A stretch of 25,510 nucleotides of DNA from Clostridium_AD sp051278035 (GTDB lineage Bacteria; Bacillota; Clostridia; Clostridiales; Clostridiaceae). This document shows positions 16,260-24,217 of the stretch, in pieces. Position 1 is the stretch's first letter; each line of letters begins with the position of its first letter. Below the pieces are notes generated by a model that searched no databases, was not told the origin of the DNA, and worked only from the letters and a program-made list of their open reading frames with translations. A program made the translations under genes and the position numbers. The stretch covers positions 1 to 25,510 of the forward strand of contig NZ_JBNMNU010000053.1 in the NCBI RefSeq assembly GCF_051278035.1, given 5' to 3'.

Positions 16260-16597
16260 ATATATACCTCCCTTAATAAGTTTGTGCGGTCGCGAAAAAA
16301 AGTCTTTTGCTTTTTTAATACAATATCGTTATATAACAAATCACGTTCTGTTATACGAGTTATCAGTAGGTTAATAAACAAAATTTTAATAGGAATTCAT
16401 TAAGAAATTTTAGAATGAAAAGGGTGAAAACTTAAGAATTGCAATTCATTTCTTCTCGATTGTTAAGTGTTTTAATGATCCGACATTGCTATGATGTAGC
16501 AAATGTTTATGATTTTGTAAATATTTCGCATTACTAAGTAACTTTTTAAGTATACAACATTTCATCTAAAATATCAAGCTTTTTATGTGTAAATAAT
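16260..16597. other. Gene-poor region
   Basis: About 340 bases without a convincing gene. Near the peptide gene it holds the palindrome GTTATATAAC (about 16330-16339) and a nearby GTTATA repeat (about 16350-16356), possible regulator sites for the minus-strand peptide unit. A 20-codon frame from ATG 16475 (plus) has no ribosome site. The rest shows nothing I can name. Confidence 0.5.
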
Positions 16598-16641
16598 AAA
16601 AAACCCAATTTATCATTAAATATAATGGTAAATTGGTTTTT
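16598..16641. terminator. Terminator of ywbE
   Basis: A 13-bp stem (16605-16617 with 16624-16636, one G-U pair) and a six-base loop; on the minus strand it ends in a run of T's, matching the end of ywbE 14 bases away. Confidence 0.8.
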
Positions 16642-16654
16642 AATGTTAAAGCAT

Positions 16655-16870
16655 TTATTTTGAAATAATGGCTTGAACTCTTCCGACCTGGCCATCCTCG
16701 AGCATAACCTTAATGCCCCTATGATGTACTGCCGAGTTTGTTAATAACCTCTTTACAACGCCTCTAGTTAATTTATCCGTTCTTTGGTCTTTTTTTAATA
16801 CAACGTCTACTGTAATACCGATAGGTATATTACTTCTTATTTGTCCTTTGCTATCCTTTTGTGTATTCAT
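16655..16870 (-). CDS. ywbE: YwbE family protein
   Basis: A 71-residue protein matching the small YwbE family (DUF2196). Recognisable blocks are GITVDVVLKKDQRTDKLTRG, VKRLLTNSAVHHRGIKVML and the terminal DGQVGRVQAI. The family is short, basic and widespread, with a KOW/SH3-like beta pattern that may bind nucleic acid; its role is not established. The RBS AAAGGAGA is well spaced for ATG 16870. It has its own promoter (16950-16979) and terminator. Confidence 0.82.
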   Translation of the reverse strand: MNTQKDSKGQIRSNIPIGITVDVVLKKDQRTDKLTRGVVKRLLTNSAVHHRGIKVMLEDGQVGRVQAIISK

Positions 16871-16949
16871 TAGTTGGTCTCCTTTAAGAAAATTACTTTA
16901 AAGTATATTTTATATCTTTAGTAAATATATAAAATAGCCTTATACACAA

Positions 16950-16979
16950 ACAATACTCTAATTGTAACGGTTTTGTCAA
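16950..16979 (-). promoter_or_regulatory. Promoter of ywbE
   Basis: A perfect -35 TTGACA (16974-16979, minus strand) and -10-like TATTGT (16950-16955) with 18-base spacing, about 80 bases before the ywbE start. Confidence 0.55.
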
Positions 16980-17075
16980 AATATATTTAAAATCAATGAG
17001 TGAGGATGAATGAATAAAATAAGATTGTATGGTTACTATAGTGTAGAAACTACTTTTTTGAAAGGAGTAATTCTG

Positions 17076-17708
17076 ATGCTACAATCATTTTTATTAATAC
17101 CGGATAATCTAGTAACTCCAATGATAACCTCTATTGCTATCATAACAGGTACCATTTTAGGTGGTATCTTTAGCTGGTTAATAAATAAAAATTCCACTTT
17201 TAAAGCAGTTGAGACGCAAAATAAAATTGAAAGTGCTAAGAAAGAATATGAGGAGCAAAATAAAACCCGTAAGCTAAGTGAGTATGGTGCTATTATTCGG
17301 CTAGATATATGTACTACACTATTTCAAAGCATAAGGATGTTAAAAGATTTTGATGTTAATAATAAATGTAATATTTACCCTATACCAATGAATATCAACT
17401 ATGCTGGAGCTATAGTAGCTTTACAAAAGATATTAGATTTAAAAGAAATGAGCTATATATACCAATTATATGGAATTATAGAAAAACTAAATAATGATAC
17501 AAAAGGGTACCATTACGAGGAAAAGAACTTCTCATTAATAAAGAATGACTATGAGATGTTTATTAAAAAAATTTTTGGGGATAATTACTTGGATGCTATA
17601 GCATTTGATTTAGATAAGTTAACCTATGAAAATTTATATAATAACGATATTATAAAGCAAGGATACAAAAATGTACTGACTAAGTTGGACAATATTGTTA
17701 ATCATTAA
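17076..17708 (+). CDS. Hypothetical membrane-anchored protein
   Basis: A protein of 210 aa from ATG 17076 that I do not recognise. One N-terminal membrane segment (roughly residues 10-35, MITSIAIITGTILGGIFSWLI) is followed by a charged helical, probably coiled-coil stretch (AVETQNKIESAKKEYEEQN) and a largely helical soluble domain rich in Lys, Asn and Tyr. AAAGGAG lies nine bases before ATG 17076; the frame also opens at ATG 17010, 22 codons earlier, preceded by GTGAGGATG, so the longer form cannot be ruled out. It sits between unrelated single-gene units, with no partner to suggest a role. Confidence 0.6.
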   Translation: MLQSFLLIPDNLVTPMITSIAIITGTILGGIFSWLINKNSTFKAVETQNKIESAKKEYEEQNKTRKLSEYGAIIRLDICTTLFQSIRMLKDFDVNNKCNIYPIPMNINYAGAIVALQKILDLKEMSYIYQLYGIIEKLNNDTKGYHYEEKNFSLIKNDYEMFIKKIFGDNYLDAIAFDLDKLTYENLYNNDIIKQGYKNVLTKLDNIVNH

Positions 17709-17891
17709 GTTAGTACGAGGTGATAAGGAAACATTATGTTGATTTTTTTAGCTAAGTAAGGTAAACTGACATGTAGAGAAAGCAACAAGTTAAGCTTGAG
17801 TGTACAAAATAAAATGTAGAAATTATAAATTAAAACATAAATTCTATAGCATTTAACATTCTTTGATTGGCTGCTAAAGGAGGAAACATTT

Positions 17892-18050
17892 ATGTCAACT
17901 AATAATATTGAAATGATGAAAAAAATTATCGAAGAGAAGAATAAGAAGAGTTCTGAGCAGGGTTCTGTTTCAAGACCAGATAAAGTAATTGGTAAGAAAA
18001 TGAAAGCAGCAAGGAGTACTAAGAAAACAGGCGGTTTATTTGATAGATAG
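17892..18050 (+). CDS. Small basic protein, 52 aa
   Basis: A short gene with a strong AGGAGG site about 7 bases before ATG 17892. The protein begins MSTNNIEMMKKIIEEKNKK, continues with a flexible SEQGSVSRPDKVIG linker, and ends KKTGGLFDR. It is Lys-rich, with an amphipathic N-terminal helix and a disordered basic tail, which could suit nucleic-acid or ribosome contact; that is inference. There is no export signal. It is closed by a strong terminator at 18086-18120. I do not recognise a named family. Confidence 0.7.
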   Translation: MSTNNIEMMKKIIEEKNKKSSEQGSVSRPDKVIGKKMKAARSTKKTGGLFDR

Positions 18051-18085
18051 AATTATATGAATAACTATAATGGTAAAAATAAATT

Positions 18086-18120
18086 AAAAAAGACTTTAGA
18101 CTTAATCTAAAGTCTTTTTT
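18086..18120. terminator. Terminator after the 52-aa gene
   Basis: A 15-bp perfect stem (18086-18100 with 18106-18120), five-base loop, ending in six T's on the plus strand and symmetric on the other. Confidence 0.85.
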
Positions 18121-18149
18121 ACTTAGAATAATAAAAAAGGAGTGAGTTA

Positions 18150-19022
18150 ATGGGAAATATAGCAGGAGAAGGGTGTGAAATATTAGTACCACTGAATGAA
18201 AGGAAATCAGTAGCTGAAATAGAACGCAGTCTTATTACATACTACAGAAAACCTATTTGGTCAAAATTTATTAAGGCTATAATTGACTATAAGTTAATTT
18301 CCGAAGGTGATAAAATTGCTGTAGCTATTTCGGGAGGTAAGGATAGTCTAATAATGGCTAAATTATTTCAAGAGTTACAACTTCACGGTAAAGTTAATTT
18401 TGAACTGGAGTATATTGCAATGGATCCTGGTTATCATGCAAATATAAAGGAATTATTAATTGACAATTGTGAACATTTAAATATTCCAGTGAAAATATTT
18501 GAATCACGTGTTTTTGATATAATTGATAACATAGCAAAGGATTATCCTTGTTATATGTGTGCGAAAATGCGTCGTGGAGCTTTATATGCAAAGGCAGAGG
18601 AGCTAAAATGTAACAAACTTGCACTCGGACATCATTTTAATGATGTAGTAGAAACCACAATGTTAAATATTCTTTACTCAGGGAATTTTAAGACCATGCT
18701 TCCCAAATTAAAATCTAAAAATTTTGATGAAATGGAATTGATCAGGCCACTTTATTATATTGAGGAAGAATATATTGAAGATTTTACACGAAACAGTGGT
18801 ATTTCGCCACTAAACTGCGCTTGCATGGTTGCAGCTAAAAAAATAGGAAATAAACGCAATGAAGTTAAAGATTTAGTCAAAGAGTTAAAGAAGAATTTTA
18901 GTGGTGTTGATAAATCTATTTTTAGTGCGGCACAAAATGTTAATATGGATTCTATATTAGGCTGGAAGCAGGATGGAGAAAAACACTCATACTTAGATTT
19001 TTATGATAAAGATGAAGATTAA
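18150..19022 (+). CDS. TtcA-like PP-loop tRNA-thiolation family protein
   Basis: A 290-aa ATP-pyrophosphatase of the TtcA/TilS family. The PP-loop SGGKDS is at 61-66, after KIAVAI. CYMC (Cys134, Cys137) and a later cysteine in CAC (Cys223/Cys225) fit the three-cysteine iron-sulfur site of TtcA, and LALGHHFNDVVETT (158-170) is the family's conserved segment. TtcA makes 2-thiocytidine at position 32 of some tRNAs; clostridial relatives are often more distant, so the exact base modified is uncertain. The RBS AAGGAG precedes ATG 18150. It is bounded by terminators on both sides and stands alone. Confidence 0.78.
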   Translation: MGNIAGEGCEILVPLNERKSVAEIERSLITYYRKPIWSKFIKAIIDYKLISEGDKIAVAISGGKDSLIMAKLFQELQLHGKVNFELEYIAMDPGYHANIKELLIDNCEHLNIPVKIFESRVFDIIDNIAKDYPCYMCAKMRRGALYAKAEELKCNKLALGHHFNDVVETTMLNILYSGNFKTMLPKLKSKNFDEMELIRPLYYIEEEYIEDFTRNSGISPLNCACMVAAKKIGNKRNEVKDLVKELKKNFSGVDKSIFSAAQNVNMDSILGWKQDGEKHSYLDFYDKDED

Positions 19023-19027
19023 TAATT

Positions 19028-19066
19028 AGCAGTTGAACATTTATTTGTTCTTCTGCTATTTTTTTT
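19028..19066 (+). terminator. Terminator after the TtcA-like gene
   Basis: AGCAG..GAACA pairs with TGTTC..CTGCT with a TT/TT internal loop, followed by ATTTTTTTT. Confidence 0.75.
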
Positions 19067-19123
19067 ATTAAAATTTCTGAAGAATTTTTGAATATATTGT
19101 GTATTTTTTTTGTTTCTATGTAT

Positions 19124-19156
19124 ATTTTAGAAAAATTTTAGAAATCCTTTAGAAGT
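19124..19156 (+). promoter_or_regulatory. Three 11-bp direct repeats upstream of efflux operon
   Basis: Three tandem copies of a TTTTAGAAA-like core at 19125, 19136 and 19147, exactly 11 bases apart; the third is CTTTAGAAG. The last copy ends where a -35 box would lie relative to the -10 TATAAT at 19178-19183, which lacks a good -35. This is the layout of an OmpR/PhoB-type activator site. Confidence 0.55.
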
Positions 19157-19177
19157 GTATGAATTATGAAGTTTAAT

Positions 19178-19183
19178 TATAAT
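19178..19183 (+). promoter_or_regulatory. -10 box of the efflux operon promoter
   Basis: A perfect TATAAT, 26 bases before the start codon, without a recognisable -35 hexamer (GTGTAT stands there). Activation from the upstream repeats would explain this. Confidence 0.45.
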
Positions 19184-19208
19184 TGGTCATTTATAAGGAG
19201 GAGCAACG

Positions 19209-20363
19209 ATGAAAAAGAAAACACTAATTTATGGTTTAATTGTATTAGCTATTTTAAGTGGTGTATTTGTAATAAGTGAAAAGAGAAAAAGTAGTAAAAT
19301 TGCAACAGTAAAAACCTCCGTAGTTAAGGTAGGTGAACTTAAATCATATATATCTACTACCGCAACAGTAAAATCAAAAAATAAAAAAGAATATTATGGT
19401 CTTCAAGCTAAAATTAAAAAGGTTAATGTGTCAGTAGGTGACAAAGTTAAAATAGGTGACGTATTAATAGGTTATGAAACTCAGGATTTGGCTTCAACAG
19501 TTAGCCAAGCACAAATTCAGTATGATAATGCAATGCTATCAAAACAAGATTTATCTAACCAAAATACTAATATTAAAAATAAAATCTCAGATTTAGATAA
19601 AGAAATTAACATTTTAGAAAAAAGTGAAAACCCTACAGATAAAGTAAAGTTAGAAACATCTAAACAGCAAAGGAATGGCTTGTCTACGATTTCAACTGAG
19701 AAATTAAAACAATCAGATAATGCTATAAAGTCAGCAGAGATATCATTAACATCGGCAAAGCAAAATGTAGCGAAGAATAAAAGCACAATTGTAGCCACAA
19801 ACGCTGGAGTGGTAACAAAAGTTAACGCAATTATAGGTTCTGTAGGAAATGGAATGGAAGCAGCTGTAGTAGTTCAAGATTTAGAAAATTTAAAGGCATC
19901 AGCATCACTTGGCAAATATGATGCTAATAAGGTTAAAATCGGTCAAAAAGTTAGCATTGAAAATGGAGTTAATGCTTATAGCGGAACTATCTCATTTATA
20001 GATCCTGCAGCCAATAAAGCAGTGGGAGTAACTGGAATCGAAATAACATTAGGAGTGGAAATAGACATTTTAGATAAAGCTCCTGATTTAAAGATAGATT
20101 TTGATATAGATGTAGATATTTTAGTCGAAGAAGTTGCAAAGGCTATTAAAATTCCTTCTGAGGCGCTAAAGGTAGAAAAAGGCAACAAATATTTAGTATA
20201 CGTTGTTAAAGAAGATATGGTTTCCGAACTTAAGGTAACAGTAGGAACTCAGTCTGATACTGAAGTCCAAATAACTAAAGGGGTTAAGACTGGTGATAAA
20301 GTTATATTAAATCCTTCAACTTCAATTAAAGACGGCATAATTGTAAATGAGACGGTACAGTAA
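19209..20363 (+). CDS. MacA/HlyD-type efflux adaptor
   Basis: Membrane-fusion-type adaptor of an ABC export system, 384 aa. An N-terminal signal anchor (about residues 5-23) is followed by a lipoyl/barrel-sandwich half, a coiled-coil hairpin rich in Lys, Asn and Gln (about residues 95-180), the second lipoyl half (TNAGVVTKVNAIIGSVG), a beta-barrel domain and a membrane-proximal domain (LKVTVGTQSDTEVQITKGVKTGDKVI). In Gram-positive bacteria such adaptors (YknX-like) sit outside the membrane and work with a MacB-like ABC transporter, here encoded by the next two genes. Cargo could be a peptide, toxin or antibiotic; it cannot be read from sequence. The RBS AAGGAGGAG is strong. Confidence 0.85.
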   Translation: MKKKTLIYGLIVLAILSGVFVISEKRKSSKIATVKTSVVKVGELKSYISTTATVKSKNKKEYYGLQAKIKKVNVSVGDKVKIGDVLIGYETQDLASTVSQAQIQYDNAMLSKQDLSNQNTNIKNKISDLDKEINILEKSENPTDKVKLETSKQQRNGLSTISTEKLKQSDNAIKSAEISLTSAKQNVAKNKSTIVATNAGVVTKVNAIIGSVGNGMEAAVVVQDLENLKASASLGKYDANKVKIGQKVSIENGVNAYSGTISFIDPAANKAVGVTGIEITLGVEIDILDKAPDLKIDFDIDVDILVEEVAKAIKIPSEALKVEKGNKYLVYVVKEDMVSELKVTVGTQSDTEVQITKGVKTGDKVILNPSTSIKDGIIVNETVQ

Positions 20364-20410
20364 GATAATTATATTTTATTTTCACCAAGTGAATCCAAGG
20401 AGGAATATAA

Positions 20411-21103
20411 ATGTTAGAAGTAATGGATCTTACAAAAAAATATATAACTGGAGACGTTGAAATTATAGCCTTAAATAATATTAGCTTAAGGATTGAAAAG
20501 GGAGAATTTACAGCGATTATGGGGGCTTCTGGTTCTGGCAAATCTACTTTGATGAATATACTTGGGTGTCTTGATAAAATGAATAGTGGCAAGTACGTTT
20601 TAAATGGAAAAGATATTTCAATTCTCAGTAGTGATGAACTTGCCTATATTAGAAATAAGGAAATAGGATTTGTGTTTCAATCATTTAATCTTATTCCAAG
20701 GATTAGCTTACTTGATAATGTTCAGCTTCCGATGATGTACGCAGGAATACCTTCTAAGGAAAGAAAGAAAAAAGCACTACAAGCTCTTGAAAAAGTAGGC
20801 CTTTCTGATAGAGTAAATCATATGCCAAATGAAATATCTGGTGGACAAAAACAAAGAGCTGCGATAGCGAGAGCAATAGTTAATTCGCCTGCAGTACTAA
20901 TGGCAGATGAGCCTACAGGAAATCTTGATTCTAAGTCCTCAGAAGATATAATGAAAATATTTAAAGATTTGAATAACGAAGGATCTACAATACTCATGGT
21001 AACACATGAAAATGATATTGCAGACCATACAAATAGGATAATAAGGTTTAGAGATGGAGAAATCGTATCAGATTCAACTGTTAACAAACGAATTGTTTTA
21101 TAA
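20411..21103 (+). CDS. ABC transporter ATPase, MacB/LolD type
   Basis: A 230-aa ATP-binding subunit of a tripartite exporter. Walker A is GASGSGKST (38-46), the Q-loop is Gln90, the signature motif is SGGQKQR (143-149), Walker B is VLMADE (162-167) with the D-loop NLDS, and the H-loop is His199. The size and the FVFQSFNLIPRISLLDNV segment match the MacB/LolD/YknY subfamily. It starts 47 bases after the adaptor gene with an AAGGAGGAA site; the gap holds a small inverted repeat (TTCAC caa GTGAA). The permease follows after 13 bases. Confidence 0.92.
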   Translation: MLEVMDLTKKYITGDVEIIALNNISLRIEKGEFTAIMGASGSGKSTLMNILGCLDKMNSGKYVLNGKDISILSSDELAYIRNKEIGFVFQSFNLIPRISLLDNVQLPMMYAGIPSKERKKKALQALEKVGLSDRVNHMPNEISGGQKQRAAIARAIVNSPAVLMADEPTGNLDSKSSEDIMKIFKDLNNEGSTILMVTHENDIADHTNRIIRFRDGEIVSDSTVNKRIVL

Positions 21104-21116
21104 TGGGAGTGAGTAA

Positions 21117-22328
21117 ATGAATATATTTGAAAGTGTAAAAACGGCTTTATCAAGTATAAAGGCAAATAAAATGAGAGCTTTCCTTACTATGCTTGGAATA
21201 ATAATTGGTATAAGTTCAGTTATAACAATAGTATCGCTTGGTAAAGGAGGACAATTAGCTATCACAGGTGAATTTGAAAAATTGGGGGCTTCATCCGTTA
21301 CAGTTAGTGTAAGTGGAGAAAATGCGCAGTCAACAGATTTTATTACATTAGAAGATGTTAAACAGCTAAAACAAAAAAACGAAAGTATTAAATATGCAAG
21401 TCCATCTTTTCAAGTTAGAGGTTCTGTTTTTTCTGAAAACAGTAGTAAAACTGCGTTTATGAGGGGAGGATCACCAGACCTTGCATATATAAATAATACC
21501 GAGATTATCTTTGGAAGATATTTTAGTAAAAAGGAATATGAACAAGGAACTGCAGTAGGAATAATTGACGAAGCAGATGCAATTACACTATTTGGTTATT
21601 CCGATGTTGTAGGTGAAAGTATTAAAGTAGGTCAGAATACAATAATTAAAAAGATGACTATTGTAGGTGTTGAGAAAGGAATAACCTCTCCTTTTGGAAA
21701 TGGAGGAAATTCTGGTAAACCGATTATAATAACTTCTCCGGTAACCTTTTTGAGTACGTTACAGTCCAATGAATTTAAAATAAGTTCTATGACTGTTATG
21801 GCAGATTCACAAGATAATAGCGAATCTGTTGGAAATGGTACAATAAACATGTTAGAATCAAGGCACAATAACAGAGGAAAAGAAATATATTCAGCAGATA
21901 ATGCGCTCGCAGTTCTCGAGCAAATTAACAGCGTTCTTGGAATATTTACAGCATTCATAAGTGCTGTTGCGGCTATATCGTTACTGGTTGGTGGAATCGG
22001 CGTAATGAACATAATGCTTGTATCGGTTACAGAAAGAACAAGGGAGATAGGAATAAGAAAAGCAGTAGGAGCAACAACTAAAATAATATTAATGCAGTTT
22101 TTGATTGAATCAGTTATTTTGTCCTCAATAGGAGGTATAATCGGAATGATACTCGGAATTGTTGGTGCAGAGATAATTGGTAGTTTTGCTGGGATAACAC
22201 CCGTTGTATCTTTAACTGCAGTAGTAGGATCTATTTTGTTTTCTTCAGCAGTAGGTGTTTTCTTTGGGATATACCCCGCTAAGAAAGCAGCAGAATTAGA
22301 TCCAATTGATGCGCTTAGATATGAATAA
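21117..22328 (+). CDS. MacB-type ABC permease (FtsX family)
   Basis: A 403-aa membrane subunit of the exporter. The order is one N-terminal membrane helix (about 20-42), a large extracellular MacB-periplasmic-core-like domain (about 43-270), then three membrane helices of the FtsX domain (about 278-303, 328-360, 365-392). Family hallmarks are KMRAFLTMLGIIIGISSVI, VGGIGVMNIMLVSVTERTREIGIRKAVGA and the C-terminal GIYPAKKAAELDPIDALRYE. With the previous two genes it forms a complete MacA-MacB-like system with ATPase and permease on separate chains, as in B. subtilis YknXYZ. The gene ends inside a terminator. Confidence 0.92.
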   Translation: MNIFESVKTALSSIKANKMRAFLTMLGIIIGISSVITIVSLGKGGQLAITGEFEKLGASSVTVSVSGENAQSTDFITLEDVKQLKQKNESIKYASPSFQVRGSVFSENSSKTAFMRGGSPDLAYINNTEIIFGRYFSKKEYEQGTAVGIIDEADAITLFGYSDVVGESIKVGQNTIIKKMTIVGVEKGITSPFGNGGNSGKPIIITSPVTFLSTLQSNEFKISSMTVMADSQDNSESVGNGTINMLESRHNNRGKEIYSADNALAVLEQINSVLGIFTAFISAVAAISLLVGGIGVMNIMLVSVTERTREIGIRKAVGATTKIILMQFLIESVILSSIGGIIGMILGIVGAEIIGSFAGITPVVSLTAVVGSILFSSAVGVFFGIYPAKKAAELDPIDALRYE

Positions 22329-22351
22329 AATAGTGCCAGCGGCACTATTTT
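22327..22351. terminator. Terminator after the efflux operon
   Basis: An 11-bp perfect stem AAAATAGTGCC / GGCACTATTTT with the 3-base loop AGC, then T-rich sequence. It overlaps the permease stop codon and the end of the convergent small gene, so it works both ways. Confidence 0.85.
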
Positions 22352-22616
22352 ATTTTGCTTCAAATTCTTCTATCATAAATTTATCAAAGTGAATTTCGTC
22401 TATAAAATTATTTTCATCAAAACTAGTTTTATGTCTTTTATTATATTCATTGATATTAGATTTTAGCCAGTAAGGTGTTGAAATATCAAATTTGTAACAC
22501 AATTCTGTTATACATATTTTTAAATTTTCTTGATAACTATCTTGGTCTTCAGACATTGCAACTTCGTCCATTATCATTCTATTATCATTCATTAATTTGC
22601 CCCAAATTTTTAACAT
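22350..22616 (-). CDS. Hypothetical protein, 88 aa
   Basis: A small soluble protein that begins MLKIWGKLMNDNRMIMDEV and is otherwise helical and acidic, with two Cys (ICITELCYKF) and the segment TPYWLKSNINEYNKRHKTSF. There is no signal or membrane segment. I do not recognise a named family, although the N-terminus has the look of a conserved clostridial protein. The strong AAGGAGG site is seven bases before ATG 22616. It is a single-gene unit convergent with the efflux operon. Confidence 0.65.
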   Translation of the reverse strand: MLKIWGKLMNDNRMIMDEVAMSEDQDSYQENLKICITELCYKFDISTPYWLKSNINEYNKRHKTSFDENNFIDEIHFDKFMIEEFEAK

Positions 22617-22703
22617 TTTTAACCTCCTTGCTTGTATTCAATCTTAGATAAGAGCCATGAACTTTTATTAGTCATAAGTCTATCATAAAACATAGTTAAA
22701 GTC

Positions 22704-22780
22704 ATGCAATATATTTGAACTTTGATTATTTTCTTTCAATATTGCATATACTCAATTCTATGTACAATTCTATAACATAG
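22704..22780 (+). promoter_or_regulatory. Inverted repeats in the permease leader
   Basis: A 9-bp perfect inverted repeat ATGCAATAT (22704-22712) / ATATTGCAT (22739-22747) flanks a possible -35 TTGAAC (22715-22720). A second, shorter pair CTATGT (22758-22763) / ACATAG (22775-22780) ends on the first bases of the AGGAGGA ribosome site, so it could mask it. Roles are inferred. Confidence 0.35.
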
Positions 22781-22794
22781 GAGGAATAAATAGC

Positions 22795-24165
22795 ATGGTA
22801 AATTTAGCTCTAATTCATTATGTGTACCTTATAATAATTGTAATAATTATAGTGATAATCGCACTTAAAAAAGATGTTATACTTCCGTGTATTTTAGGAA
22901 TTGGAGTAATAGGGTATATTTTTACTGGTAATATTTTAAGTGCTATTCAGATTATATATAAAGCAATAGTGGTATCTGGGAAGGAATTTATTGAAGTGGT
23001 TGTAGTTATTGCACTCGTTAATGCAATGTCTAGTGCACTCACAGATATAGGCGCTGATGAGATAATTATAAAACCAATGAAGAAATTAATGATAAATAAA
23101 ACTATGTCTTTTTTTGTGCTAGGCATTACCATGACTATAATTTCATGGTTTATTTGGCCAACACCTGCAGTTGTGTTTATAGGAGCATTAATGGTTCCTG
23201 CAGCAGTTAAGTCTGGGTTGCCACGTGTATGGGCTGCAGTAGTATTATGTATATTTGGCAAGGGTGTAGCCTTATCGAGTGATTTCGTTCTACAAGCAGC
23301 ACCATCAATAACTGCTAAGGCTGCAAATTTGGATAGTCCGCTAGGAATTATTAAAGCGAGTATTCCGTTTTGGGGTGTAATGAGTTTAGTTACTATTACT
23401 ACAGCCTTTATACTTATGAAAAAAGACAAGAGCAAAGCTATTAGTTTTGATACAGATATAACTGAACCTAAAGAATTAGTGCAGAATACATTAATAGGAG
23501 CAAAAATAATGGCGGTAACTGCTCCATTAGTCTTAATAATAGATATCATATTCATAAAAAAAATAGGCCTTCAAGGCTTAGAATCTACGGCTTTAATAGG
23601 TGGAACATCAGCATTAATAATGATAATTTCATCTATAATTCGTTCTGGTATTAAAAATTCCCTAGGAGACGTTACTGAATATATTAAAAGTGGGTTTACT
23701 TTTGGTATAAATATATTTGCACCAATTATAATTATCGGGGCTTTCTTTTTTTTAGGAAGTGAAGGTCCAGCAATAGAGATATTTGGTCCAGGGGCTAGTG
23801 GGATTTTAAGCGATATAGGATTATATGCGGCTAGTAACGTGCCCTTATCCAAATACTCCGTCATAGGTATCCAAACATCAGTAAGTGCTCTTCTTGGTCT
23901 TAGTGGTTCAGGTTTTGCAGGTCTTCCTATAGTCGGAACATTAGCTCACACATTCTCAAATGCTATTGATATAGATAAGGAGGCTATTGCGGCCTTTGGT
24001 CAAATAATTACTGTTTGGATAGGGGGAGGAACCATAATACCTTGGAGCGTGGTTGCAGCAGCTGGTGTATGTAAGGTTGAACCTTTTGAAGTAGCCAGGA
24101 AGAATATTATACCTGTTACCTGTGGTATAATTGCTACAGTGATACTAGCTATGATAATATTATAG
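22795..24165 (+). CDS. Polytopic membrane transporter, IT-superfamily-like
   Basis: A 456-aa protein with about 11-12 hydrophobic segments and almost no soluble parts apart from a short charged loop (KKDKSKAISFDTDITEPKE). Internal glycine/proline-rich re-entrant-like motifs (WPTPAVVFIGALMVPA, GLSGSGFAGLPIVGT, GGGTIIPWSVVAAAG), placed in each half, suggest the duplicated fold of ion-coupled carriers such as the GntP/CitMHS/DctM relatives. I cannot name the substrate; organic acids are a reasonable guess. The RBS AGGAGGAA is good. The ArsC-family gene 52 bases downstream may be cotranscribed, as no terminator is seen between them. Confidence 0.75.
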   Translation: MVNLALIHYVYLIIIVIIIVIIALKKDVILPCILGIGVIGYIFTGNILSAIQIIYKAIVVSGKEFIEVVVVIALVNAMSSALTDIGADEIIIKPMKKLMINKTMSFFVLGITMTIISWFIWPTPAVVFIGALMVPAAVKSGLPRVWAAVVLCIFGKGVALSSDFVLQAAPSITAKAANLDSPLGIIKASIPFWGVMSLVTITTAFILMKKDKSKAISFDTDITEPKELVQNTLIGAKIMAVTAPLVLIIDIIFIKKIGLQGLESTALIGGTSALIMIISSIIRSGIKNSLGDVTEYIKSGFTFGINIFAPIIIIGAFFFLGSEGPAIEIFGPGASGILSDIGLYAASNVPLSKYSVIGIQTSVSALLGLSGSGFAGLPIVGTLAHTFSNAIDIDKEAIAAFGQIITVWIGGGTIIPWSVVAAAGVCKVEPFEVARKNIIPVTCGIIATVILAMIIL

Positions 24166-24217
24166 TCTAATCATTTTTAAAAAATATACTAATCTATTTT
24201 AAGGAGAGTTAAAAGAA

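Noticed and set aside
16260..16380. Riboswitch or T-box in the leader of the peptide gene
   Set aside because: No T-box sequence, specifier-like stem or known riboswitch core could be recognised.
16475..16537. A 20-codon plus-strand frame (begins MIRHCYDVAN) in the gene-poor stretch
   Set aside because: No ribosome binding site, no terminator or promoter fit; likely chance.
21632..22363. A 243-codon open frame on the minus strand inside the MacB permease gene
   Set aside because: Lies opposite a clearly coding gene with full family motifs; composition is that of an antisense shadow.
22947..23555. A 202-codon minus-strand frame inside the permease gene
   Set aside because: Antisense shadow of a polytopic membrane protein; no ribosome site or family motif.
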